From the NCBI GenBank assembly GCA_025451725.1, contig JANWJX010000011.1, positions 1 to 54,918 on the forward strand: a stretch of 54,918 nt of DNA. Reading direction: 5' to 3'. Made by a program: the position numbers and the translations under genes. The notes beneath the pieces are model-generated. The model worked only from the letters and a program-made list of their open reading frames with translations, searched no databases and was not told the DNA's origin. This document shows positions 1 through 6,850 of this stretch, piece by piece. This DNA is from Allostellaceae bacterium (GTDB lineage: Bacteria; Pseudomonadota; Alphaproteobacteria; ATCC43930; CGMCC-115725). Position 1 is the stretch's first letter. Every line of letters starts with the position of its first letter.

Positions 1-1
1 C

Positions 2-220
2 TTCAAGGGCCTCGGCGAAATGCCCTCGGCCCAGCTACGCGACACCACCATGCATCCGGCGAAGCGCACGCTGGAGCGCGTGAAACTGCCGCCGCCGGAA
101 GACCGGTCAAATACCAAAAAGACGGCGGCGCTGGTGGAAAGCCTGATGGGGCGCAAGCCGGAACTACGCTACGAGTTCATTCAGGCCCGCGCCCAGTTCG
201 CCAAGGAACTGGATATTTAG
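2..220 (+). CDS. parE: DNA topoisomerase IV subunit B, C-terminal end (partial)
   Basis: This is the last 72 codons of a gene that starts before the window. The open frame runs from base 2 to a TAG stop at 220. The visible protein begins FKGLGEM and continues with TMHPAKRTLERV and LVESLMGRKPELRYEFI. This matches the end of the TOPRIM/C-terminal region of type IIA topoisomerase B subunits, where KGLGEM is the highly conserved stretch. The tail ending in FAKELDI is typical of ParE (compare 'ELDV' in other proteobacteria) and differs from GyrB tails. With ParC it decatenates replicated chromosomes. The stop overlaps by 4 bases the end of the convergent tfoX-like gene. GyrB is the only realistic alternative. 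Confidence 0.88.
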   Translation, partial: FKGLGEMPSAQLRDTTMHPAKRTLERVKLPPPEDRSNTKKTAALVESLMGRKPELRYEFIQARAQFAKELDI

Positions 221-567
221 CGCTTCGCCTTCTTCTTTTTTCCCGGCAGCGTCAGGGCGAAATCCACGCCGCGCCCCACCCATTTCGTGAGCGCCGCGTC
301 GGTGCGGTAGCCATCGGGATCGACGCGGATGAATCCCGACATCGCCTTGGCGCCCATCTTCATCTGGTTCGCGTGCGGCTCCTTGAGGGCTGCCGTCACC
401 CCATCCGGGCCGACGCGGATCAAGATACCGCCGCGGGCGCTGACCGAGCAGGCCATGTTGCCGCCGACCATGAAACACAGGCCGCCCATCAGCCTGGTTT
501 CGGTGACGTCGCGGCGCCCGGCGAGAATTTGCCGGACCCGCGCCGCCGTAAGTTCGTCGTAGGACAT
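217..567 (-). CDS. TfoX/Sxy N-terminal domain protein
   Basis: This 116-residue protein consists of a single TfoX N-terminal domain. Recognisable parts are RLMGGLCFMVGGNMACSV (the conserved 'MFGG..' core of the family), a GILIRVGPD segment and a lysine-rich end (GKKKKAKR). Gamma-proteobacterial TfoX/Sxy is a competence regulator. Short stand-alone versions like this one are common in Alphaproteobacteria and have no established function. It is the third gene of a minus-strand unit: it starts 9 bases after the DUF1398 gene, so it is probably transcribed from the marR promoter. Its end overlaps the convergent end of parE by 4 bases. Confidence 0.75.
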   Translation of the reverse strand: MSYDELTAARVRQILAGRRDVTETRLMGGLCFMVGGNMACSVSARGGILIRVGPDGVTAALKEPHANQMKMGAKAMSGFIRVDPDGYRTDAALTKWVGRGVDFALTLPGKKKKAKR

Positions 568-576
568 GCCGGCAGA

Positions 577-996
577 TTAATTGCTGCCGGGAAACTTCTC
601 CACATAGACTTGGCCGGCGCGGCCGAAATAGAGCGCGCGTTTGCCGCCGATGCAGACCTGATAGCCGACGCAGCCCGCCTTCATGATATCGCGCAGGAAT
701 TCGACATAGGTGATGGCGCCCGTCTGCACCGCGCGCAAGGCCGCTACGATCTGCGCCTCGTCGAAGGCGGCGGCGATATGCGCGCCGTTGAATTCCGCCG
801 GGTCGAGTTCGGGTTCCGCTTCGACGTGGCTGCGTCCATCCGGCATGTAGTACGTCTTTTCGCGGCGGTACAGGTCGCAGTGATAGCCTTCCGCCCCAAT
901 CTCGATCAGGCTCTTCACCACGGCCGGAAAATTCACCGTTTCGGCGATCGAGCCGGCGCTGGCTTTGTGGAAAACCGTCGTCAAATCCTGGTCCAT
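577..996 (-). CDS. DUF1398 family protein
   Basis: This 139-residue cytoplasmic protein matches the DUF1398 (YbcV-like) family. Key stretches are GAEGYHCDLYRREKTYYMPDG, a middle AAFDEAQIVAALRAVQ helix, and the C-terminal YVEFLRDIMKAGCVGYQVCI with GGKRALYFGRAGQ. No catalytic role is established for the family. The ATG lies 1 base after the marR stop codon, so the two are almost certainly co-transcribed and perhaps translationally coupled. The context (marR regulator, tfoX-like gene) gives no clear function. The family assignment is firm; the role is unknown. Confidence 0.75.
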   Translation of the reverse strand: MDQDLTTVFHKASAGSIAETVNFPAVVKSLIEIGAEGYHCDLYRREKTYYMPDGRSHVEAEPELDPAEFNGAHIAAAFDEAQIVAALRAVQTGAITYVEFLRDIMKAGCVGYQVCIGGKRALYFGRAGQVYVEKFPGSN

Positions 997-997
997 G

Positions 998-1456
998 TCA
1001 CTCTCCTCTCGTTGAAATTTTGACCGCGTCGAGCAAGGTACGCAGATCGCGCCGCAGCCGTGCGATATCGACCGCCTCCATTGCCGCGGCCAGGTCTTCT
1101 TGTCCGGCGCGCGCGCTCCGGGTGAGGCGCGCCAGGGCGTCGCGGCCCGCCTTGGTCAGAACCAGATGCGGCGACGATTTATGATCGGGATTGTCCGCGT
1201 AGGCGGCGAACCCTTCGTCCGTCAGCAGGTCCGCGATGCGTTGCACCGCCTGACGGGTGATGCCGAGACGACGCGCGATCTGCGGCACCGACAGAGGATC
1301 GCCGGATGCGGCGCTCAGCACCTGCCAGCGCGCTTGGGTCTGGCCCACCGTGGCGGCGATGCCGTCGCCGCGTGCGCGCAATCGGCCAGCCAGTTCGTAT
1401 ATGTCGGCGACAATCAGAGGCATCAGCGCGGCGTCGGCGGCGGTTCGTTTGCTCAT
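998..1456 (-). CDS. MarR-family transcriptional regulator
   Basis: This 152-residue protein has a winged helix-turn-helix of MarR type. An N-terminal dimerisation helix (LIVADIYELAGRLRARGD) is followed by QARWQVLSAASG. The recognition region is SVPQIARRLGITRQAVQRIADLL, and the wing is around DNPDHKSSPHLVLTKAG. A C-terminal dimerisation helix completes the fold. It begins with ATG 14 bases from a perfect 26-bp palindrome (1470-1495), the expected operator type for a homodimeric MarR. Autorepression and control of the divergent permease are therefore likely (inference). It heads the unit marR, DUF1398, tfoX-like. The ligand cannot be read from the sequence. Confidence 0.85.
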   Translation of the reverse strand: MSKRTAADAALMPLIVADIYELAGRLRARGDGIAATVGQTQARWQVLSAASGDPLSVPQIARRLGITRQAVQRIADLLTDEGFAAYADNPDHKSSPHLVLTKAGRDALARLTRSARAGQEDLAAAMEAVDIARLRRDLRTLLDAVKISTRGE

Positions 1457-1469
1457 ACAAGCACCATGT

Positions 1470-1495
1470 CATATTGACAATATATTGTCAATATG
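1470..1495. promoter_or_regulatory. Perfect 26-bp palindrome, probable MarR operator
   Basis: The two 13-base arms are exactly complementary. The core 1473-1492 reads ATTGACAATATATTGTCAAT and the palindrome extends by CAT/ATG on the outside. It sits between the divergent marR (start 1456) and permease (start 1644) genes and stands out as AT-rich in a GC-rich sequence. Its size and position fit a MarR dimer site. It contains the -35 hexamer and the whole spacer of a plus-strand promoter, so binding would block RNA polymerase. Confidence 0.7.
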
Positions 1496-1501
1496 GATAA
1501 T
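1474..1501 (+). promoter_or_regulatory. Sigma70-type promoter inside the MarR palindrome, facing the permease gene
   Basis: A consensus -35 TTGACA (1474-1479) is separated by 16 bases from GATAAT (1496-1501) on the plus strand. The predicted transcript would start near 1508 and run into the permease gene at 1644 with a leader of about 136 bases. The -35 box and spacer lie within the palindrome. The mirror TTGACA on the minus strand has no good -10 partner, so the marR promoter is less clear. Confidence 0.5.
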
Positions 1502-1643
1502 CGCCGGCCGGAAGCCCACCCGCCCACGCCGCCCACGAAGCTTCGCCAGGCTGAGAATTTGGTAGCAAATCACTCTCCCCCTGGGCGGCGAAGGTTCCTA
1601 TGATGCCGCCCCGCTCCCGTACACGCCGACCCGTTCCGTCCCC

Positions 1644-2909
1644 ATGCCGAATGCAATCATCCTGGCGGTTTTCTTCCTGACCTACCTTGGTCTGGCGGCG
1701 GGACGTTTGCCTTGGTTCCGGGTGGACCGCACCGGCATCGCGCTCCTCGGCGCGATCGCGCTGCTTGGGACCGAGACCATCACCATCGACGACATCAGCG
1801 GCAGCATCGACATCTCGACGCTGGTCCTGCTGTTCGCGCTGATGATCATTTCGGCGCAGTTCCTGTCGGCGGGCTTTTACGATCTGTGCGCCGACTGGAT
1901 CACCGCGAAACATAGCGGCCCGGTTTCGCTGCTGGCGCTGACGGTCGCGGTGTGCGGCGCACTGACCGCGCTGCTCGCCAACGACATCGTGGTGTTCGCG
2001 ATGGCGCCGCTGCTGATCGCCGGGGCGCGGGCGCGCGGCTACGACCCGAAACCGTTCCTGATCGGCCTGGTGGCGGCGGCCAACACCGGATCGGCGGCGA
2101 CGCTGATCTCGAGCCCCCAGAACATCTATCTCGGCCAGATCGGCAATCTCAGCTTCCACCGGTTCGTTCTGGCCTGCGGCATCCCCGCGTTATTCGGCCT
2201 GGTCGTGGTGTTCGGCGTCATTTGGTTCCAATGGCGCGACCGGGTGATGGACCGCTCGCCGGAGCTAATTCCCGACATGCCCGAAGTGCCGCGCCATCCC
2301 TTCGACCGCGCCCAGACCATCAAGGCGCTGGTTGCGCTGGCCGCGTTGCTGGTTCTGTTCACCACCTCGCTGCCCCGCGAGGTCGGCGGCCTCGTCATCG
2401 CCGCTCTGCTTCTCGCCAGCCGTAAGATCACCAGCCGCACCATGATCGCGGCGGTGGACTGGCCGCTGCTGCTGTTGTTCGTGTGCCTGTTCGCGGTGAC
2501 GGGCGCGCTGGCGCAGTCGGGCCTCGCCTATCCGTTCATCGCGTCGCTCGGAGACGCCGGTACGCTGCCCGATCATCTCGACGTGCTGGCGCCGCTGACC
2601 CTGTTCATGAGCAACGTGTTCGGCAACGTACCGTCGGTGATCCTGCTGCTCCAGGTCTGGCCCAACCCGCCCGAGGGCGCGTTGTACGGCATGGCGCTGT
2701 TGTTCTCGTTCGCAGGCAATTTCCTGCTGCTCGGCAGCTTCGCCAATCTCATCGTCGCCGAACGCGCCACGCAGTTCGGCGTGCATCTGAGCTTCCGCGA
2801 ATATGCCCGCGCCGGCATCCCCATCACGATCCTATCGATGCTGTTCGGGATGCTGTGGCTGCATTGGACCGGCTGGCTGCACTGGTCGGCGCCGTCGTTC
2901 GCGGAGTGA
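1644..2909 (+). CDS. SLC13/ArsB-type anion transporter (ion transporter superfamily permease)
   Basis: This is a 421-residue inner-membrane protein with about ten to eleven hydrophobic segments and no signal peptide. Two inverted-repeat motifs typical of the ArsB/NhaD/SLC13 fold are visible: LTALLANDIVVFAMAPLL near residue 110, and FMSNVFGNVPSVILLLQ near residue 325. The latter is followed by a SFAGNFLLLGSFANLIV segment. The family exports or imports anions (arsenite, dicarboxylates, sulfate) or exchanges Na+/H+; the substrate cannot be fixed here. No arsenic genes are adjacent. The ATG at 1644 has no clear ribosome-binding site, but no other in-frame start lies nearby. Transcription probably begins at the MarR-overlapped promoter. 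The thioesterase gene follows after 1 base. Confidence 0.8.
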   Translation: MPNAIILAVFFLTYLGLAAGRLPWFRVDRTGIALLGAIALLGTETITIDDISGSIDISTLVLLFALMIISAQFLSAGFYDLCADWITAKHSGPVSLLALTVAVCGALTALLANDIVVFAMAPLLIAGARARGYDPKPFLIGLVAAANTGSAATLISSPQNIYLGQIGNLSFHRFVLACGIPALFGLVVVFGVIWFQWRDRVMDRSPELIPDMPEVPRHPFDRAQTIKALVALAALLVLFTTSLPREVGGLVIAALLLASRKITSRTMIAAVDWPLLLLFVCLFAVTGALAQSGLAYPFIASLGDAGTLPDHLDVLAPLTLFMSNVFGNVPSVILLLQVWPNPPEGALYGMALLFSFAGNFLLLGSFANLIVAERATQFGVHLSFREYARAGIPITILSMLFGMLWLHWTGWLHWSAPSFAE

Positions 2910-2910
2910 G

Positions 2911-3384
2911 ATGAGCGTCGTCCTGCCCACGCTCGAGATCGCCGTGCGGCCGGAATGGATCGACTATAACGGCCACACCAATATGGCCTACTACGTCGTC
3001 ATGTTCGACAAGGCGACGGACGTGCTGTTCGACGCCATCGGCTGTGGCCAAGCCTATCGCGGCGACACCGGCTTCACCATGTACGCGATGGAAAGCCACG
3101 TCACCTATGCGCGCGAGACCAAGCTCGGCGACCAGCTCAAAATTGAGTGCCGGCTGATCGACGCCGACGCCAAGCGGTTCAATTTCTTCTGCCGCATGGC
3201 GATGGCCGAAAGCGGCGAGCAGGTCGCGACCTTCGAGATGCTTGCGCTCCATATCGATCTTTCCGGGCCGCGCGCCGCGCCTTTCCCGGCCGCGATCCAG
3301 TCACGCCTCGACGCGATGCTGGCCGAGCACCGCGCGTTGCCGCTGCCGCCGGAAGTCGGCCGCAAAGTCGGGATCAAGCGGTGA
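2911..3384 (+). CDS. Hotdog-fold acyl-CoA thioesterase (4HBT type)
   Basis: This 157-residue protein has a single hotdog domain. The active-site loop WIDYNGHTNMAYYVVMFDKATD near residues 17-38 carries the aspartate and the N-G-H-x-N pattern of the 4-hydroxybenzoyl-CoA thioesterase/FadM group. The helix and strands that follow (HVTYARETKLGDQLKIECRL) fit the same fold. Such enzymes hydrolyse acyl-CoA thioesters in the cytoplasm. The substrate is unknown; members resembling this one are found in carnitine/betaine metabolism. The start is ATG 2911, 1 base after the permease stop. An in-frame extension upstream would lie inside the permease gene and adds no homology. The stop overlaps the GTG start of the next gene. 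Confidence 0.82.
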   Translation: MSVVLPTLEIAVRPEWIDYNGHTNMAYYVVMFDKATDVLFDAIGCGQAYRGDTGFTMYAMESHVTYARETKLGDQLKIECRLIDADAKRFNFFCRMAMAESGEQVATFEMLALHIDLSGPRAAPFPAAIQSRLDAMLAEHRALPLPPEVGRKVGIKR

Positions 3385-4292
3385 TCGGCATTGTGCGGGC
3401 TTCGGGACGCCCGCTTTTACTAACGATGCTGTTTTGTTGTGTCGCTGCCGCCGCGCACGCCGCGCCGATCTGCAAACGGCTTGCCGCGACGAACCAAAGG
3501 TTTGTTCCCGTCAACGGCTTCGTCGAGAACCCGCCGCCTCTTCCCCTCGACACGGCGCGGGCGCATTGCGCCTGGGGTATCGGGCTTGCCATTCCGTCGA
3601 GCGGCAGCGGCACCGCCTTCATTATCGGCAACCGCCGCGAGGTGATGGCCAATCTGCATGTCGTTGACCGGCATTGCCGTGGCGACCGGCGTTTCACCTT
3701 CGCCCACGGTTTCAACGGCCGCGCCGGCCTGAGCAGCATCGGCGCCACGGTGGTGGCGCGCGGCGATTATTGCGCCAAGTTGCGCCGAGGTGGTCACGAC
3801 TATGGCGGCGACTGGGTGATTGCCGTGTTGGACGAGGACCCGCTCGCCGTCGAGGAAATCGCCCCGGGCACCGACATCCGCCCGATGCAGCCGCGCGCCG
3901 ACCGGTCCTGGCTGCGCGACAACGGGCGGTATGTCCTCCTCGGTTACGGCATGAGCTACCGGGCCGGCCTGTTCCCGTACCGCTCCGCACCGTGCCGTTT
4001 CGGCCGGCTGTTCGAGCAGGATGTCGTCGAGCACGATTGCGACGCCAGCGCCCGCACCTCCGGCGCCCCCATCGTCAGCAACGACGTGGGCGGCAATTGC
4101 GTCGTCTCAGCGCTTCATGTCGGCGAAATCAAGCAGATGGCTGGCCGGCCCGCCTATATCGACGACGTCGACGCCAATGTCGCGGTGCTGTCCGAGCGCT
4201 TCGCCGCCACGGTACGCGCCGTCGCGCGGGAGCTGGAACGCGGCCGCGACGCGGCTGAAATTGAGGCTGAATTGGCCCGCCGCCGGCCTTAG
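3381..4292 (+). CDS. Secreted trypsin-like serine protease
   Basis: This is a 303-residue protein. A Sec signal peptide (arginine-containing n-region, LLLTMLFCCVAAAA core, cleavage near AHA|AP) is followed by a trypsin-like peptidase domain. The likely triad is His93 (MANLHVVDRHC), Asp144 (GGDWVIAVL) and Ser227 (ASARTSGAPIVS). The serine motif is S-G-A-P rather than the usual G-D-S-G-G-P. Several cysteines suggest disulfides in the periplasm. The GTG start at 3381 overlaps the thioesterase stop by 4 bases and gives a good n-region; ATG 3426 is an alternative that still leaves a hydrophobic signal. The substrate is unknown. Confidence 0.78.
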   Translation: MIGIVRASGRPLLLTMLFCCVAAAAHAAPICKRLAATNQRFVPVNGFVENPPPLPLDTARAHCAWGIGLAIPSSGSGTAFIIGNRREVMANLHVVDRHCRGDRRFTFAHGFNGRAGLSSIGATVVARGDYCAKLRRGGHDYGGDWVIAVLDEDPLAVEEIAPGTDIRPMQPRADRSWLRDNGRYVLLGYGMSYRAGLFPYRSAPCRFGRLFEQDVVEHDCDASARTSGAPIVSNDVGGNCVVSALHVGEIKQMAGRPAYIDDVDANVAVLSERFAATVRAVARELERGRDAAEIEAELARRRP

Positions 4293-4301
4293 CCGGCACT
4301 C

Positions 4302-4330
4302 TTGCGCCGCCGGGGCCACCCCCCTATAGT
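4302..4330 (+). promoter_or_regulatory. Probable promoter of rpsF-rpsR-rplI
   Basis: TTGCGC (4302-4307) and TATAGT (4325-4330) are separated by exactly 17 bases, downstream of the protease stop and about 110 bases before rpsF. The GC-rich stretch between this promoter and rpsF (4337-4441) could form hairpins and would be the natural place for autogenous control by S6:S18, but I could not identify a specific motif. Confidence 0.5.
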
Positions 4331-4441
4331 CCGCCGCCTCCTTGCCGGCATTGGGCCGGCTAGGCCCGGGCGGCTGGCGGTTTGGGCGAGAGCCTCGACC
4401 AGCGCCGGGCCACTAACAGCCATAAGGGGAAACGACGCTTC

Positions 4442-4921
4442 ATGCCGTTGTACGAAACCGTTTTCATTGCGCGCCAGGATATTTCCGGCCCGCAAGTCGA
4501 TGCCTTGGCGGATCAATTCGCCGGCATCGTCGCCGCCCAGGGCGGTGAGGTGAAAAAGCGCGAAAGCTGGGGTCTGCGCAACCTGTCCTTCCGCATCAAG
4601 AAGAACCGCAAGGGTCATTACGTGCTGTTCAATCTCGACGCGCCGCCCGCGGCCGTGTCGGAGATGGAACGCAACATGCGCATCAACGAAGACATTCTGC
4701 GCTACCTTACAGTGCGGGTGGACGCGCTGGAGGAAGGGCCGTCGGCGGTGCTGCAAAACCGCGGCCGCGAGGGTGACCGCGATCGGGATCGCGGGTATGG
4801 CGATCGCGATCGGGGTTATGGCGACCGCGGCTACGGCGACCGGGATCGCGGGCCACGACGCGACCGCGACGCGGATGCGCCGCCCGCCGCGATAGCCGGT
4901 AGCGAGGGAGCCGAGCGATGA
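4442..4921 (+). CDS. rpsF: 30S ribosomal protein S6
   Basis: This 159-residue protein has the S6 fold in residues 1 to about 100 (start [63 protein letters not shown]). After residue 106 comes a roughly 35-residue Arg/Asp/Gly/Tyr tail of repeated D-R-D-R-G-Y-G units, then an Ala/Glu-rich end. E. coli S6 has about 131-135 residues, so the tail is an enlarged disordered extension. S6 pairs with S18 on the 30S platform. ATG 4442 was chosen because homology begins at MPLYET; the frame is open upstream but lacks similarity. It overlaps rpsR by ATGA (4918-4921), implying coupled translation. Confidence 0.95.
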   Translation: MPLYETVFIARQDISGPQVDALADQFAGIVAAQGGEVKKRESWGLRNLSFRIKKNRKGHYVLFNLDAPPAAVSEMERNMRINEDILRYLTVRVDALEEGPSAVLQNRGREGDRDRDRGYGDRDRGYGDRGYGDRDRGPRRDRDADAPPAAIAGSEGAER

Positions 4922-5052
4922 GCGACACGAGCTTTGGCGATCGGGATCGTAGCGGCTTCGGCGGCGGCGACCGGGGTGGTTTCGGTGGCGGCTTTGGCGG
5001 CGATCGGGGCGATCGCGGGGGCCGCAGCGGTGGCAGCGGCGGTCGCCGGCCG
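4760..5052 (+). repeat. Low-complexity Arg/Asp/Gly coding repeat across the rpsF-rpsR junction
   Basis: From 4760 (S6 residue 107) to about 5052 (S18 residue 45) the DNA consists largely of degenerate copies of short blocks such as GGCGATCGCGATCGGGG and GGCGACCGGGATCGCGG. These encode D-R-D-R-G-Y-G in S6 and G-G-D-R-G in S18. The similarity spans two genes in different reading frames. Confidence 0.7.
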
Positions 5053-5265
5053 TTCTTCCGGCGGCGCAAATCCTGTCCATTCTCCGGCCCGAACGCGCCG
5101 AAAATCGATTACAAGGACGTGAAGCTGCTCCAGCGCTATATCTCCGAGCGCGGCAAGATCGTGCCGAGCCGCATCACCGCCGTGTCGGCCAAGAAGCAGC
5201 GCGAGTTGGCGCAGGCGATCAAGCGGGCCCGTTTCCTCGGGCTCCTGCCCTACTCGATCCAATAG
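4918..5265 (+). CDS. rpsR: 30S ribosomal protein S18 with long glycine/arginine-rich N-terminal extension
   Basis: This 115-residue protein has the S18 core in about its last 70 residues: [41 protein letters not shown] and [21 protein letters not shown]. The usual length is about 75-85 residues. Here the first 45 are a Gly/Arg/Asp low-complexity segment ([19 protein letters not shown]) that resembles eukaryotic RGG boxes and the tail of the neighbouring S6. S18 binds 16S rRNA as a heterodimer with S6. The ATG at 4918 overlaps the rpsF stop and is the natural start. A later start would have to be non-ATG, because no Met codon follows before the core. rplI follows after 9 bases. Confidence 0.93.
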   Translation: MSDTSFGDRDRSGFGGGDRGGFGGGFGGDRGDRGGRSGGSGGRRPFFRRRKSCPFSGPNAPKIDYKDVKLLQRYISERGKIVPSRITAVSAKKQRELAQAIKRARFLGLLPYSIQ

Positions 5266-5274
5266 GGGCCGGCC

Positions 5275-5940
5275 ATGATCGAACTCATCTTGTTGGAGCG
5301 CGTCGAAAATCTTGGCCAAATGGGCCAGGTGGTGAAAGTACGCCCTGGTTTTGCACGAAATTTTCTGCTGCCTCAGAAAAAGGCGCTGCGCGCGACCAAG
5401 GACAATCTCGCTTTCTTCGAAAAGCAGCGCACCCAGCTCGAGGCGCAGAACCTCAAGAAGAAGGGAGAGGCCGAACAGGTTGCGGGTAAGCTCGAAGGCG
5501 TCCACGTCGTCGTCATCCGGCAGGCCGGCGAAAGCGGCCAGCTCTACGGCTCGGTCTCGGCGCGCGACATCGCCGACGCCGTGACCGCGGCGGGCTTCAC
5601 GGTCGGCCGCTCCCAGATCGTGCTCGACAAGCCGATCAAAAGCCTCGGCCTCTATAAGACGCGCGTCGTTCTGCATCCCGAAGTTTCGGCCACCGTGACC
5701 GCCAATGTCGCGCAGTCACCGGAAGAGGCGGAAATGCAGAAGCAAGGCGTCGATCCGTTGAGTCTCGCCCGCGCCGCGGCCGAGCGCGAAGCGGCGGAGC
5801 GCGACGCTGCGGTAGAAGTCGTCGAGGAAGCGGCCCCCGCCGCCGAAGCGGCACCCGAGAAGGCCGACGCCGAAGCGGCGCCTGCCGCGGAAGAAAAGCC
5901 CAAAGCCAAAAGAGCAAAGAAGGCCAAGGCGGAGAAGTAA
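5275..5940 (+). CDS. rplI: 50S ribosomal protein L9
   Basis: This is a 221-residue protein. The N-terminal 23S-binding domain ([33 protein letters not shown] pattern) is followed by the long connecting helix and the C-terminal domain ([45 protein letters not shown]). The typical bacterial length is about 149. The extra 55-60 residues are an Ala/Glu-rich segment ending in a lysine cluster ([12 protein letters not shown]). Charged L9 tails are common in Alphaproteobacteria, though this one is long. It is the third gene of the rpsF operon and is followed after 9 bases by the aldo/keto reductase, which may be read through. Confidence 0.95.
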   Translation: MIELILLERVENLGQMGQVVKVRPGFARNFLLPQKKALRATKDNLAFFEKQRTQLEAQNLKKKGEAEQVAGKLEGVHVVVIRQAGESGQLYGSVSARDIADAVTAAGFTVGRSQIVLDKPIKSLGLYKTRVVLHPEVSATVTANVAQSPEEAEMQKQGVDPLSLARAAAEREAAERDAAVEVVEEAAPAAEAAPEKADAEAAPAAEEKPKAKRAKKAKAEK

Positions 5941-5949
5941 CCGCCGGCC

Positions 5950-6783
5950 ATGCGCTTCCTTCCCCTTCCCGATGGGACAATGGTGCCGGCCCTCGGTCTG
6001 GGCACCTGGGGGATGGGCGAGCGCGGTTCCAGTGCCGGCGACGAGGCCGCGGCCTTACGGCTCGGCCTCGATCTCGGCATGTCGCTGATCGATACGGCGG
6101 AAATGTATGGCGACGGCGGCGCCGAGGAAGTTGTCGGACAAGCGGTGAAGGGCCGCCGTGACGAAGTCTTGATCGTCAGCAAGGTCTATCCGCACAATGC
6201 CGGCCGGAAAAAGATGGCGGCGGCCTGCGAGCGCAGCTTGAAGCGGCTCGGCACCGACTGCATCGATCTTTATCTCCTTCATTGGCGCGAGAATGTGCCG
6301 CTGCTCGAAACCGTGGAGGGATTCGACGCGCTACGCCAGGCAGGCAAGATTCGCCGCTGGGGCGTCAGCAATTTCGATGTTGCCGACATGGAGGAGTTGT
6401 GGCGCCTGCCGGGCGGCACGGCGTGCGCCGCCAACCAGGTGCTTTACAATTTGATGCGGCGCGGCATCGAGACCGGCCTCGCGCCGTGGTGCCGCGAACT
6501 GCATGTGCCAATCATGGCCTATTCGCCCATCGAGCAAGGCAAGCTCCTCGCCAAGCCGGCGCTCAAGGAGATCGCGGCAACGCACAACGCGACGCCGGCG
6601 CAAGTCGCGCTGGCCTGGCTCTTGCGGCATGACGGCGTCATCGTGATTCCCAAAGCGTTCCACCAAAACCACGTCCGCGAGAATTGCGGCGCGCTGGATC
6701 TGGAATTGACGGCGGGCGACATTGCGGCGCTGGACCGCGACTTTCCCCGACCGCGCGGTAAACGCCGATTGGAAATGCTCTAA
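5950..6783 (+). CDS. Aldo/keto reductase family oxidoreductase
   Basis: This is a 277-residue (alpha/beta)8 NADPH-dependent reductase. The expected catalytic tetrad is present: Asp and Tyr in [14 protein letters not shown], Lys in [11 protein letters not shown], and His in DLYLLHWRE. The cofactor-binding region near the C terminus includes the [20 protein letters not shown] stretch. The physiological substrate is unknown; this subgroup includes broad-range aldehyde reductases such as the YeaE/DkgA-like enzymes. It starts 9 bases after rplI on the same strand, so it may share transcription with the ribosomal operon. Confidence 0.87.
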   Translation: MRFLPLPDGTMVPALGLGTWGMGERGSSAGDEAAALRLGLDLGMSLIDTAEMYGDGGAEEVVGQAVKGRRDEVLIVSKVYPHNAGRKKMAAACERSLKRLGTDCIDLYLLHWRENVPLLETVEGFDALRQAGKIRRWGVSNFDVADMEELWRLPGGTACAANQVLYNLMRRGIETGLAPWCRELHVPIMAYSPIEQGKLLAKPALKEIAATHNATPAQVALAWLLRHDGVIVIPKAFHQNHVRENCGALDLELTAGDIAALDRDFPRPRGKRRLEML

Positions 6784-6850
6784 TCCCCTGCTTGCGCGAC
6801 GGGTCGGGCCTGTCGGATATTGCAGCGAACGACCGAACCAGGGGTAGGCA

